Assembly: GCA_041397625.1 (NCBI GenBank)
Contig: JAWKWH010000002.1
Coordinates: 496,001-560,000 of the forward strand
From: JAWKWH01 sp041397625
Lineage (GTDB): Bacteria; Pseudomonadota; Alphaproteobacteria; Rhizobiales; Rhizobiaceae
Reading direction: 5' to 3'
DNA: 64,000 nt
The notes beneath the pieces are model-generated. The model saw nothing but the letters and a program-made list of their open reading frames with translations. It did no database searches and had not been told where the DNA came from. Shown in pieces: positions 54,467 through 64,000 of this stretch (its first letter is position 1; each line of letters opens with the position of its first letter). Position numbers and translations under genes: made by a program.

Positions 54467-55570
54467 ATGAGCTGCGACGATCAACCAAGACAACTTCCCC
54501 TGCGAGGCCTGCACGAAAAGGCCGGCGCCACGTTTGGCGGCTTTGCCGGCTGGTCGATGCCGATTTCCTATCCGGCCGGCGTCATGAAGGAGCATCTGCA
54601 TACCCGCGAACATGCCGGGCTGTTCGACATCTCGCACATGAAGCTGATCGCGGTCGAAGGCCCGCAGGCGGCCGATCTTCTGGCGCGGCTCTGCCCGCTC
54701 GATCCGCTGGCGCTTGCCAACGGCGGCGCGAAATACACCTTCTTCCTCAATGACAAGGCCGGCGTCATCGATGACCTGATCGTTACCCGGCTCGGTCCCG
54801 AGCGCTTCATGGTCGTCGCCAATGCCGGCAATGCGGCGCGCGACATAACCCACCTGCGCGATCACGCCGGCGCGTTCGACTGCGCGGTCGAGCCGCTCGA
54901 CCGCGTGTTTCTGGCGCTTCAGGGGCCGGATGCCGCCGACCTGATGGTGCAGGCCGGTTTCGATCTCGACCATCTCCGCTTCATGCAAGGCGCCGAACCG
55001 CGACCGGGCTGGTTTGCCAGCCGTTCCGGCTATACCGGCGAGGACGGTTTCGAGATCGGCATGCCGGCGGCCGAGGCGGCCGATGTTGCCGAAAGGCTGC
55101 TCGCCGACGAGCGCTGCCAGTGGGTCGGCCTTGCGGCACGCGATTCGCTGCGGCTCGAAGCGGGCCTCTGTCTGCACGGCCACGACATCGACGAGACCAC
55201 GACGCCGCCGGAAGCCGGCCTGATGTGGGCCGTTTCGAAGCCGGTGCGCGAGGCGCGGCGCTTCATCGGCGCCGATGCGCTGCTCGAGGCGGCAGCCGCA
55301 GGGCCGAAGCGGCGCCGCGTCGGCCTCAAACCGGATGGCCGCCAGCCGGTGCGCGACGGCGTCGAACTGTTCGACGTCACGGGCGCACCGGCCGGCCGCG
55401 TCACCTCGGGGGGCTTCGGCCCCTCGGTCGGCCATCCGGTCGCCATGGGCTATGTCGGCGCCGATCTCGCCGCTGCCGGAACCAGGCTCGAGGCCGAGGT
55501 GCGCGGCCGGCGCCTGCCGGTCTCGGTAGCTCCCCTTCCCTTCGTCCAACCACGCAGCCGCAAAGGATAG
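54467..55570 (+). CDS. gcvT: Glycine cleavage system T protein (aminomethyltransferase)
   Basis: 367 residues. GLHEKAGATFGGFAGWSMPISY, MKEHLHTREHAGLFDISHM and SGYTGEDGFEIGMP are tetrahydrofolate-binding and structural hallmarks. The C-terminal barrel includes GRVTSGGFGPSVGHPVAMGYV. It transfers the C1 unit from lipoyl-GcvH to tetrahydrofolate. ATG 54467 has GGAGG upstream; an earlier ATG at 54440 lies nearer the riboswitch and has no good Shine-Dalgarno. Confidence 0.95.
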   Translation: MSCDDQPRQLPLRGLHEKAGATFGGFAGWSMPISYPAGVMKEHLHTREHAGLFDISHMKLIAVEGPQAADLLARLCPLDPLALANGGAKYTFFLNDKAGVIDDLIVTRLGPERFMVVANAGNAARDITHLRDHAGAFDCAVEPLDRVFLALQGPDAADLMVQAGFDLDHLRFMQGAEPRPGWFASRSGYTGEDGFEIGMPAAEAADVAERLLADERCQWVGLAARDSLRLEAGLCLHGHDIDETTTPPEAGLMWAVSKPVREARRFIGADALLEAAAAGPKRRRVGLKPDGRQPVRDGVELFDVTGAPAGRVTSGGFGPSVGHPVAMGYVGADLAAAGTRLEAEVRGRRLPVSVAPLPFVQPRSRKG

Positions 55571-55575
55571 CGATC

Positions 55576-55947
55576 ATGGCAGCCGTGAAATATTTCACCG
55601 AAGACCACGAATGGATCAGTGTCGAAAACGGTCTGGCAACCGTCGGCATCACCAACCATGCCCAGGAACAGCTTGGCGACATCGTGTTCGTCGAACTGCC
55701 GGAGGCCGGCACAAGCCTGTCGAAGGGCGGCGCGGCAGCGGTGATCGAATCGGTCAAGGCGGCATCCGACGTCTATGCGCCGATCGACGGCGAGGTTGCC
55801 GAAGTCAACGGTGCGCTCGCCGACGATCCGGCCAAGGTCAATGGCGACGCCGAGGGCGCGGCGTGGCTGTGGCGAATGACGGTCGCCGACGACAGCCAGT
55901 TCGACGGGCTGATGGACGAAGCCGCCTACCAGGCCCACATCGCCTGA
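55576..55947 (+). CDS. gcvH: Glycine cleavage system H protein
   Basis: 123 residues. The lipoylated lysine is K61 in IESVKAASDVYAP. EDHEWISVENGLATVGITNHAQEQLGDIVFV is the conserved N-terminal lobe. It shuttles the aminomethyl intermediate between GcvP and GcvT. Lipoylation depends on LipB, encoded at 42296. It lies five bases after gcvT. Confidence 0.97.
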   Translation: MAAVKYFTEDHEWISVENGLATVGITNHAQEQLGDIVFVELPEAGTSLSKGGAAAVIESVKAASDVYAPIDGEVAEVNGALADDPAKVNGDAEGAAWLWRMTVADDSQFDGLMDEAAYQAHIA

Positions 55948-55992
55948 ACGGGCGGTATCCGCTGAAAACGACAAACCGGAGACAGGACGGCA

Positions 55993-58788
55993 ATGCCGCA
56001 GAGCAATGACGCATTCGCAGACCGCCATATCGGGCCTGGACGCAAGGACGAACGAACGATGCTGGCAGCGCTCGGGCTACCCTCGCGCGAAACGCTGATC
56101 GCCAAGACGGTTCCCGATTCGATCCGGCTCGGCCGGCCGCTCGACCTGCCCGAACCGACAAGCGAGAGCGAAGCGCTTGCCGAACTCGATGCGATGATGG
56201 GCGCCAACCGCGTCGTCAGGAGCTTCATTGGGCAAGGCTATCACGGTTGTCACGTGCCGCCGGTGATCCAGCGCAACCTGTTCGAAAACCCGGCCTGGTA
56301 CACGGCCTACACGCCCTACCAGTCGGAGATCAGCCAGGGCCGGCTCGAGCTTCTGTTCCACTTCCAGACGCTGGTGATGGAACTGACCGGCCTGCCGGTG
56401 GCATCGGCGTCGCTGCTCGACGAGGCGACAGCGGTGGCGGAAGCCAACGGCATCGCCTTTCGCCATCATCGCGGCAAGCGCAGCGATATCGTGCTCGCCG
56501 GGGAACTGCATCCGCAGGTGCTCGACGTGGTGCGCACGCGCGCCGAACCGATCGGCATGACCGTTGGCGCGCAGGCGATCGGCGACAACACCGCCGCCGT
56601 CATCGTTCCCTGGCCCGATACACGGGGCGTCTACGGCGACCACACGGAGACGATCGCGGCGGCCAAGGCCGCCGGCGCGCTGGTGGTGGCCGTGGCAGAC
56701 CCGCTGGCGCTGACGCTGATCGAGCCGCCGGCCGGCTGGGGCGCCGACATCGCCGTCGGTTCGATGCAGCGGTTCGGCGTGCCGATGGGTTTCGGCGGGC
56801 CGCACGCCGCCTACATGGCGGTATCCGAAGCGCTGACGCGGCTGATGCCGGGTCGCATCGTCGGCCAGTCGGTCGACGCGAAGGGCCGACCCGGCTATCG
56901 GCTGGCGCTGCAGACGCGCGAACAGCACATCCGCCGCGACAAGGCGACCTCGAACATCTGCACCGCGCAGGCGCTGCTCGCCAACATGGCCGCGGCCTTT
57001 GCCATCTGGCACGGACCTGAAGGCTTGCGCGCGATTGCCGAACGTATCCACAGTCGTGCCGGCCGCTTCGCTGCCGGCGCCGCGACCGCGGGCCTGGCCA
57101 TCGCCGGCCGGTCCTTCTTCGATACGGTCACCGTCGCCGTCAAAGGCAAAGCTACCGAGATTGCCGAAGCTGCCGAGGAGGCGGGCATGCTGATCCGCGT
57201 CATCGACGCCGACACGATCTCGGTCGCCTTCGACGAGACGTCGAGCGAAGCCGAGCTTGCGGCGCTCTCGGCGCTGATCGGCGCAAGCCCCGCCGACGCA
57301 GCCGAAATCCGGTTGCCCGCGCCGCGCGACGGCGAACGACTGATGACGCAGCCTGTCTTTCACGACAACCGTTCGGAAACCGAGATGATGCGACTGCTCC
57401 GTCGCCTCGCCGACAAGGACCTGGCGCTCGACCGGGCGATGATCCCGCTCGGCTCGTGCACGATGAAGCTCAACGCCGCAGCCGAGCTCATGCCGGTAAG
57501 CTGGCCGACGGTCGCCAACCTGCATCCGTTCGCGCCGGCGCGCCACGCGCCGGGCTATCGCAGGATGATCGACGACCTCGACCGCTGGCTCTGCGAGGTC
57601 ACCGGTTTCGACAAGGTGTCGTTCCAGCCCAATGCCGGCAGCCAGGGCGAATATGCCGGGCTGCTCGCCATCCGCCGCTATCACCGGTCGCGCGGCGAGA
57701 ACAATCGCGACATCTGCCTGATCCCGTCATCGGCCCACGGAACCAATCCGGCCAGCGCCCACATGGCCGGGCTCGAGGTGGTGGTGGTCAAATGCACCGC
57801 CAATGGCGATATCGATATCGCCGACCTGGAAGCCAAGGCGATGGAACATGGCGACCGGCTGGCCGCCCTGATGCTGACCTACCCCTCCACTCACGGCGTG
57901 TTCGAGCAGGGCGTGCGGCTGATGTGCGACACGATCCACGAACAGGGCGGCCAGGTCTATCTCGACGGCGCCAATCTGAACGCGCTGGTCGGTCTGGCGC
58001 GGCCGGCCGATTTCGGCGCCGACGTCTGCCACATGAACCTGCACAAGACATTCTGCATCCCCCATGGCGGCGGCGGGCCGGGCGTCGGCCCGATCGGAGT
58101 GAGGGAGCACCTGGTGCCGTTCCTGCCGGGTCACGTGGACAACGGCTCCGACCATGCAGTTTCCGGCGCTCCGCAGGGCAGCGCCTCTATCCTGCCGATC
58201 ACCTGGATGTATATCCGCATGATGGGAGCTGCGGGCCTGAAGGACGCCACCGAGATGGCGATCCTTAGCGCCAACTACATCGCCAAACGGCTGGAGCGCC
58301 ATTTTCCGGTGCTTTATCGCGGCCGCAGCGGAAGGGTGGCGCATGAATGCATTCTCGATACGAGGGGCCTGAAGGAGAGCGCCGGCGTCAGCGTCGAGGA
58401 CATCGCCAAGCGGTTGATCGACTATGGCTTCCATGCGCCGACCATCTCGTGGCCGGTCGCCGGCACGATGATGGTCGAGCCGACGGAATCCGAACCCTTG
58501 TCCGAGATCGACCGGTTCTGCGAGGCAATGATCAGCATCGCCGCCGAAGCAAAAAAGATCGCCGAGGGGATCCTGCCCCGCGACGACAATCCGCTGGTCA
58601 ATGCACCGCATACGGCCGACGACATCGCCGCCGACGATTGGCCGCACCCGTATTCGCGCATGCAGGCCGCTTTTCCGGGCGGCGTCGGCGCGGCGAAGTT
58701 CTGGCCGCCGGTATCACGCATCGACAACGTGGCCGGCGACCGCAACCTGGTCTGTGCCTGTCCGCCGATCGAGGCGCTGGCAAGCTGA
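55993..58788 (+). CDS. gcvP: Glycine dehydrogenase (decarboxylating), GcvP
   Basis: 931 residues, fused alpha/beta form as in most proteobacteria. PLP lysine K685 in LHKTFCIPHGGGGPG, with SQGEYAGLLAIR and SSAHGTNPASA around the active site. RHIGPG at the N-terminus and TAYTPYQSEISQGRLE are typical of the first half. It decarboxylates glycine and passes the aminomethyl group to GcvH. It is the last gene of the riboswitch-controlled gcv operon. Confidence 0.97.
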   Translation: MPQSNDAFADRHIGPGRKDERTMLAALGLPSRETLIAKTVPDSIRLGRPLDLPEPTSESEALAELDAMMGANRVVRSFIGQGYHGCHVPPVIQRNLFENPAWYTAYTPYQSEISQGRLELLFHFQTLVMELTGLPVASASLLDEATAVAEANGIAFRHHRGKRSDIVLAGELHPQVLDVVRTRAEPIGMTVGAQAIGDNTAAVIVPWPDTRGVYGDHTETIAAAKAAGALVVAVADPLALTLIEPPAGWGADIAVGSMQRFGVPMGFGGPHAAYMAVSEALTRLMPGRIVGQSVDAKGRPGYRLALQTREQHIRRDKATSNICTAQALLANMAAAFAIWHGPEGLRAIAERIHSRAGRFAAGAATAGLAIAGRSFFDTVTVAVKGKATEIAEAAEEAGMLIRVIDADTISVAFDETSSEAELAALSALIGASPADAAEIRLPAPRDGERLMTQPVFHDNRSETEMMRLLRRLADKDLALDRAMIPLGSCTMKLNAAAELMPVSWPTVANLHPFAPARHAPGYRRMIDDLDRWLCEVTGFDKVSFQPNAGSQGEYAGLLAIRRYHRSRGENNRDICLIPSSAHGTNPASAHMAGLEVVVVKCTANGDIDIADLEAKAMEHGDRLAALMLTYPSTHGVFEQGVRLMCDTIHEQGGQVYLDGANLNALVGLARPADFGADVCHMNLHKTFCIPHGGGGPGVGPIGVREHLVPFLPGHVDNGSDHAVSGAPQGSASILPITWMYIRMMGAAGLKDATEMAILSANYIAKRLERHFPVLYRGRSGRVAHECILDTRGLKESAGVSVEDIAKRLIDYGFHAPTISWPVAGTMMVEPTESEPLSEIDRFCEAMISIAAEAKKIAEGILPRDDNPLVNAPHTADDIAADDWPHPYSRMQAAFPGGVGAAKFWPPVSRIDNVAGDRNLVCACPPIEALAS

Positions 58789-58799
58789 GCGAAAAAGGA

Positions 58800-58835
58800 C
58801 TTCGGGCCGGCCTTCCCGCGAAGGCCGGCCCGAAG
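58800..58835. terminator. Bidirectional hairpin between gcvP and tadD
   Basis: A perfect 15-bp stem (CTTCGGGCCGGCCTT at 58800-58814 pairs with AAGGCCGGCCCGAAG at 58821-58835) with loop CCCGCG. On the minus strand it is followed by CCTTTTTCG, so it acts as a Rho-independent terminator for tadD. On the plus strand no U-run follows, so for gcvP it would be at most a Rho-type barrier. It lies between the convergent stops of gcvP and tadD. Confidence 0.75.
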
Positions 58836-58859
58836 CCCGTGATTCCCGTCCAGGTGCGA

Positions 58860-59330
58860 TCAGAGCTTGTCCAGAAGCTCGATATTGGCGACGATCACCT
58901 TGTCGTTGGGCGCATTGCGGCGGGCTTCCTCGAAAAGCTGGCGCGCCTTCTTGCGGTTTCCGCGCAGAAGCTGCGAATAGCCCAGATTGTTGACCACGCG
59001 CGGTTCGCGACCGGCCAGACGCAGCAACTGGTCATAGGCGCGATCGGCAAAGTCGAAGCGGCCCAGCTGATCGTAGGAAGCCGCAAGCCCCATCCAGGCC
59101 TCGGCGTTGTCGGCACGAAGCTCCACGGCCTTGCGGAAGTGCTTTTCCGCCAGACCGTAATTGGCGTCGCGGAATTGCGCCTTGCCCTGATTGAGATCCC
59201 CGGCGCTGATATCGGCGACCTTGACGCCGTGTACAGCGGTATCGAGAGAGTTGACCATGCCGGTCTGGCAACCCGAAACAACGAGCGCCGCAAGCATGGC
59301 AAGTGATGCCGTAAAGTGTGTTTTCCGCAT
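58860..59330 (-). CDS. tadD: TadD-like TPR lipoprotein of the Tad pilus system
   Basis: 156 residues. Lipoprotein signal peptide with lipobox VVSGC (Cys near residue 20). Tetratricopeptide helices fill about residues 45-150 (DANYGLAEKHFRKAVEL, AWMGLAASYDQLGRFDFADRAYDQLL). Such proteins are pilotins/scaffolds for the Tad secretin or the pilus base in the outer membrane. It lies 145 bases downstream of tadC on the same strand. Confidence 0.86.
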   Translation of the reverse strand: MRKTHFTASLAMLAALVVSGCQTGMVNSLDTAVHGVKVADISAGDLNQGKAQFRDANYGLAEKHFRKAVELRADNAEAWMGLAASYDQLGRFDFADRAYDQLLRLAGREPRVVNNLGYSQLLRGNRKKARQLFEEARRNAPNDKVIVANIELLDKL

Positions 59331-59475
59331 TGTCCCCGTCCTCAATGCCCGGCTATCCGGGTCTATCGATGGGAACAACCCTACCAAACAGAGATTAAGC
59401 TTGGGTGCGGAAACATTGCTAAATTTCGGTTTCGCGCTTACGGCCGGTTAACCGTGGCAGCGTTCCGAAAGGCGT

Positions 59476-60438
59476 TCAGACGCTGAACTTCACGATCACC
59501 GGGATGATGGCGATCATCAGCACGACCGGCAGGATGCAGACGGTCACGGGCACCGACATCTTGGCCGGCAATGCGTGGGCCTTTTCCTCGGCCAGCGACA
59601 TGCGCTTGTGGCGCATTTCGTCGGAGAAGACGCGCAGCGCGCCCGACAGGCTGGTGCCGAGCTCCTTCGACTGTTGCAGCAGCGTGGCGAACGAGCGGAC
59701 CTCGTCAAGGCTCAGCCGGTCGCCGAGCGACTTCAGCGCGTCTTCGAGATTGCGGCCGGCGCGCAATTCGAGCGAAACGAGTTGCAGGTTCTCGGCGAGC
59801 GAGGGATAGCTTACCGCGATCTCCTTGGACACGCGCTCGATACCCGCCTCCATGGTCATGCCGGCATCGGAACAGACGATCATCAGATCCATGAAGTCGG
59901 GAAAGCCGTTGCGGTATTCGCGCATCTTGGCGCGAACCTTCTGCATCAGCACGATACCGGGCATGAAGTAGCCGAACGCGCCGGCCATGAGGGCGAGTAT
60001 CCAGCGGTTCATCGGCTTGGCGTCGGTGCCGAACAGATGGGCGAGAACCAGCGTTACGACGAAGAACAGCGCCAGGCAGACGAAGCGAATGACGAAGAAG
60101 TTGCCGACCGCGCTCGGCTCCATGTAGCCGGCCTGGATGAGCTTGAGGCGCAGACGCGCGACATTTTCCGGATCGGTCTTGGCGTAGAAGTCCTGTGCCG
60201 TTTTCATGGCGCGGGCGCGCACGGCGCTGGTCTGCTTCTTGCCGGCCGGCGCCGCCTGGCCGATGGGCTTGACCGGATTGACCTTGAGCCGGCGCTTAAC
60301 GTCGTCCTCGGCGTCACTGCCCACCAGCAGTGGAACGAACACGGCGCCGGCGCCGAGCAGCAGCATCAGGGCCGCCAGCGGCATCAGCGGCAACCCTTCG
60401 CCAAAACCAAGCATCGTGAGCAACTGTTCCATGGTCAC
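59476..60438 (-). CDS. tadC: Tad pilus inner-membrane platform protein TadC
   Basis: 320 residues. T2SF domain with DFMDLMIVCSDAGMTMEAGIERVSKEIA and FATLLQQSKELGTSLSGALRVFSDEMRHKR, with TM helices at both ends. It is the second GspF-like platform subunit of Flp pili. The start overlaps the tadB stop by four bases. Confidence 0.93.
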   Translation of the reverse strand: MTMEQLLTMLGFGEGLPLMPLAALMLLLGAGAVFVPLLVGSDAEDDVKRRLKVNPVKPIGQAAPAGKKQTSAVRARAMKTAQDFYAKTDPENVARLRLKLIQAGYMEPSAVGNFFVIRFVCLALFFVVTLVLAHLFGTDAKPMNRWILALMAGAFGYFMPGIVLMQKVRAKMREYRNGFPDFMDLMIVCSDAGMTMEAGIERVSKEIAVSYPSLAENLQLVSLELRAGRNLEDALKSLGDRLSLDEVRSFATLLQQSKELGTSLSGALRVFSDEMRHKRMSLAEEKAHALPAKMSVPVTVCILPVVLMIAIIPVIVKFSV

Positions 60439-61406
60439 ATCTTGAAGTTCGACATCTTGAACATGGCGGCATTGCCGACGCCGAGCCAGAAGACCGTGCC
60501 TCCCAGCAGATACCAGGTCAGCGGCTCGCCGATGACGTCGCCGTAGAAATTCGGCATCAACACCATCATCGCCGCGGCCAGAAGGCCGGGAACGGCAGTC
60601 AGGATATAGGCAGACATGCGGCCCTCGGTGGAGATCGCCTTGACCTTGCGGCGCAGCTTGCCGCGCTCGCGGATCACCGCCGAAAGCCCGTCGAGGATCT
60701 CGCGCAGATTGCCGCCCGACGTGTTCTGGATCGACACGGCGGTGACGAACAGCGGCAGGTCCTCGTGGCCGACGCGCTCATACATGTTCTGCAAGGCGGA
60801 GACCATGTCCGAGCCGTAGGTGACCTCGTCGGCGACCATGCCGAACTCCGAACCGATCGGATCGGGCATTTCGCGACCGACCATGGAAATCGCCACGGGC
60901 ACGGGATGGCCGGCCTTCAGGCCGCGCGTGATCAGGTCGAGCGCCTCGGGAAGCTGCATGCCGAATATCTTGTGGCGCCGGTTGCGCAGGTGTTTCAGCA
61001 CCATCAGCGGAATGACGAACCAGAATACCGGATAGGCGATGACGGCATATTTGAGCGGCATGCCGAGAAACCAGATGACGCCGATGAAGGCCGCACCCAC
61101 CGACGAGGTGATCGCGAGGAACCTGGGTAGCGACATCAGCAGGCCCGACTGGGTGCGCAGGTCGCGGAACCTGTTGAGCGAGAAGAACGAGCGCCGGCCG
61201 GTTGCGCCGCGCTCCTTGCGCAACTGGATCAGCACCTGCTCCTGGCTGATCTTGTTCTGCGACAGCCGCATGCGCCGGTTGATCGATTCGCGCTTCTCGC
61301 TGCTGCTGGAAAACAGCATGTAGACCGCCTCTGCGATCATGATGGCGGTGATAGCGACCGCGGCGTAGACGATGTATGCGCCGTTGAGCTCGGAGAACAT
61401 CGACAT
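60435..61406 (-). CDS. tadB: Tad pilus inner-membrane platform protein TadB
   Basis: 323 residues. T2SF domain with LPEALDLITRGLKAGHPVPVAISMVGREM and FVTAVSIQNTSGGNLREILDGLSAVIRER, plus TM helices near the N- and C-termini. It partners TadC as platform for the ATPase CpaF. Its start abuts the cpaF stop. Confidence 0.94.
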   Translation of the reverse strand: MSMFSELNGAYIVYAAVAITAIMIAEAVYMLFSSSSEKRESINRRMRLSQNKISQEQVLIQLRKERGATGRRSFFSLNRFRDLRTQSGLLMSLPRFLAITSSVGAAFIGVIWFLGMPLKYAVIAYPVFWFVIPLMVLKHLRNRRHKIFGMQLPEALDLITRGLKAGHPVPVAISMVGREMPDPIGSEFGMVADEVTYGSDMVSALQNMYERVGHEDLPLFVTAVSIQNTSGGNLREILDGLSAVIRERGKLRRKVKAISTEGRMSAYILTAVPGLLAAAMMVLMPNFYGDVIGEPLTWYLLGGTVFWLGVGNAAMFKMSNFKM

Positions 61407-62852
<1,446 letters not shown>

Positions 62853-62893
62853 GACCTTACCCCGCAATTCGCCCCATGACCGGTTCGGGCCGG

Positions 62894-64000
62894 TCAGGAG
62901 GCCTTCCTGAACAAGCCCTTGCCGATATCCAGTATCGAGTTGCGCTTCTGCACCTCGACGTCGGCTTCCTCCGGCAGGATAATCCGCTTCAGATCGTTGA
63001 TGACATTGGCGTTCGCGTCGATCTCCTGCAGCGGCACGCCGCGGTCGACCGCCTCGCGCACCAGCTTGTAGTTGTTGGAGATACCGCCAGCGAAATGCTC
63101 GCCGAGAATTTCCTCGACATCGGCCTGCTTGATGCCGTTCTCGAACATGCGCTGCTCGAACCGGTTGACGATGACGCGCGGCTTCACCTCCTTGCCGGCG
63201 GTGTCGTAGACCGCCTGGATCAGGCGCTGCGTGTGGCGTAGGCACGGCACCGTCATCTCGGCGACGATGTAGAGGTGGTTGGAACCGAGCAGCACCGTCT
63301 CAGTCCACGGAAACCAAGTGCGCGGCATGTCGATGACCACATTGTCGAAATAGGCCGATACCAGGTCGAGCATGCGCACGACGACGTCGGTGTTGAACGA
63401 GCGCATCTCGGTCGGCACCGTCGGCGCCGCCAGCACGCAAAGCCCGCTTGCGTGTTTCGACAGCATGACGTCGAGCAATTGCCGGTCGAGCCGCTCGGGC
63501 TGGTTTTCGATCTCGGCGATGTCGAAGCGCGGTTCGAGGTCGAGATATTCCGCGCACGAGCCCTGCTGGAAGTTGAGGTCGACCACGCAGGTCGATGCGC
63601 CGCGGGTCGCCGAATTATGCAACTGGAACGCGGTCTGCAGCGCCAGCGTCGTCGTGCCCACGCCGCCTGCGGCCGGCATGAAGGTGGAAATCTCCGACTC
63701 GGAGTTCTCCTCGTGCCGCTCGCCCTGCAGGGCGCGGATGCAGGAACGCACCAGATCGGCCGTGGTTACCGGCTTGGTCATGAAGTCGGCGACCTTGAGC
63801 TGCACCATGATGCGCACGGCCGCGGCGCTGAATTCCTGTGTGACGACGATCACCGGAATGCGGCCGTCGAGCCGCCGGGTGACGCGCTGCAGCGCCTCGA
63901 TTTCTTCGAGCTGCGAGGCGTCCATGTCGATGATCGCGGCGCCCGCCTCGGCCTCCTGGATCTCGCCACGCAGTTCGTTGACGTTCTTGTCGACCGTCAC
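62894..64000 (-). CDS. cpaE: CpaE/TadZ-like pilus localisation ATPase, 5' end outside window
   Basis: At least 368 residues; the frame runs off the right edge, so the N-terminal receiver-like domain is incomplete. The MinD/ParA-like domain starts with FMPAAGGVGTTTLALQTAF, a P-loop lacking the usual lysine (GKS/T replaced by GTTT). Later NVVIDMPRTWFPWTETVLL and VIVNRF correspond to the ATPase switch and base-binding strands. TadZ proteins set the polar site of the Tad machine. It is followed by cpaF, 41 bases downstream. Confidence 0.9.
   Translation of the reverse strand: MTVDKNVNELRGEIQEAEAGAAIIDMDASQLEEIEALQRVTRRLDGRIPVIVVTQEFSAAAVRIMVQLKVADFMTKPVTTADLVRSCIRALQGERHEENSESEISTFMPAAGGVGTTTLALQTAFQLHNSATRGASTCVVDLNFQQGSCAEYLDLEPRFDIAEIENQPERLDRQLLDVMLSKHASGLCVLAAPTVPTEMRSFNTDVVVRMLDLVSAYFDNVVIDMPRTWFPWTETVLLGSNHLYIVAEMTVPCLRHTQRLIQAVYDTAGKEVKPRVIVNRFEQRMFENGIKQADVEEILGEHFAGGISNNYKLVREAVDRGVPLQEIDANANVINDLKRIILPEEADVEVQKRNSILDIGKGLFRKAS

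Noticed and set aside
56077..57684. A 535-codon minus-strand frame opposite gcvP
   Set aside because: Antisense shadow; gcvP is full length with intact PLP motif.

Overview
The window comes from a GC-rich alphaproteobacterial chromosome, most likely a Hyphomicrobiales (Rhizobiales) member related to the Phyllobacteriaceae. This rests on the 14-gene nuo order, short alphaproteobacterial ProS, RNase J, DUF1467, the cpaE-cpaF-tadB-tadC-tadD pilus block, GTTC-N7-GTTC LexA boxes and tandem-aptamer glycine riboswitch. There are no rRNA genes, prophages, CRISPR arrays or complete insertion sequences.

Layout. 1-4.7 kb: an edge-truncated HAD-like protein, a GNAT acetyltransferase, an SOS-controlled DinB polymerase, a metal efflux gene with a divergent MerR regulator, and a conserved hypothetical carrying an in-frame palindromic repeat. 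4.7-8.6 kb: replicative DnaE and a 28-codon membrane-peptide gene whose promoter contains a perfect LexA box. 8.7-14.0 kb: a complete beta-hydroxyaspartate cycle cluster (bhcABCD with divergent bhcR). 14.0-20.9 kb: lolD, lolC, proS, a candidate sRNA, DUF1467, methylmalonyl-CoA epimerase, RNase J and biotin ligase. 20.9-36.3 kb: the full complex I operon nuoA-N, interrupted by a four-helix-bundle gene flanked by inverted repeats between nuoC and nuoD, and by a 63-aa membrane protein between nuoH and nuoI. 36.6-39.0 kb: an HxlR-controlled cassette of reductase-like and monooxygenase-like genes. 39.1-46.1 kb: tRNA-Asp, tRNA-Val, TadG/TadE-like proteins, lipB, gamma-glutamyltransferase and a SRPBCC/site-2-protease fusion. 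46.3-52.5 kb: acyl-CoA carboxylase alpha subunit, a MITE-like element, a K+-channel-like protein and glutathione-dependent formaldehyde oxidation genes. 52.6-58.8 kb: an XRE regulator, an internally duplicated hypothetical, and the riboswitch-controlled gcvTHP operon. 58.9-64 kb: tadD, tadC, tadB, cpaF and edge-truncated cpaE.

The metabolic theme is C2/C1 carbon. The Bhc enzymes convert glyoxylate and glycine to aspartate/oxaloacetate without losing CO2, GcvTHP splits excess glycine into CO2, ammonia and a C1-folate unit, and AdhC/FghA oxidise formaldehyde to formate. Such a set suits growth on glycolate, glyoxylate or methylated amines, but that lifestyle link is inference. The second theme is SOS: dinB and the tiny membrane peptide both carry perfect alphaproteobacterial LexA boxes.
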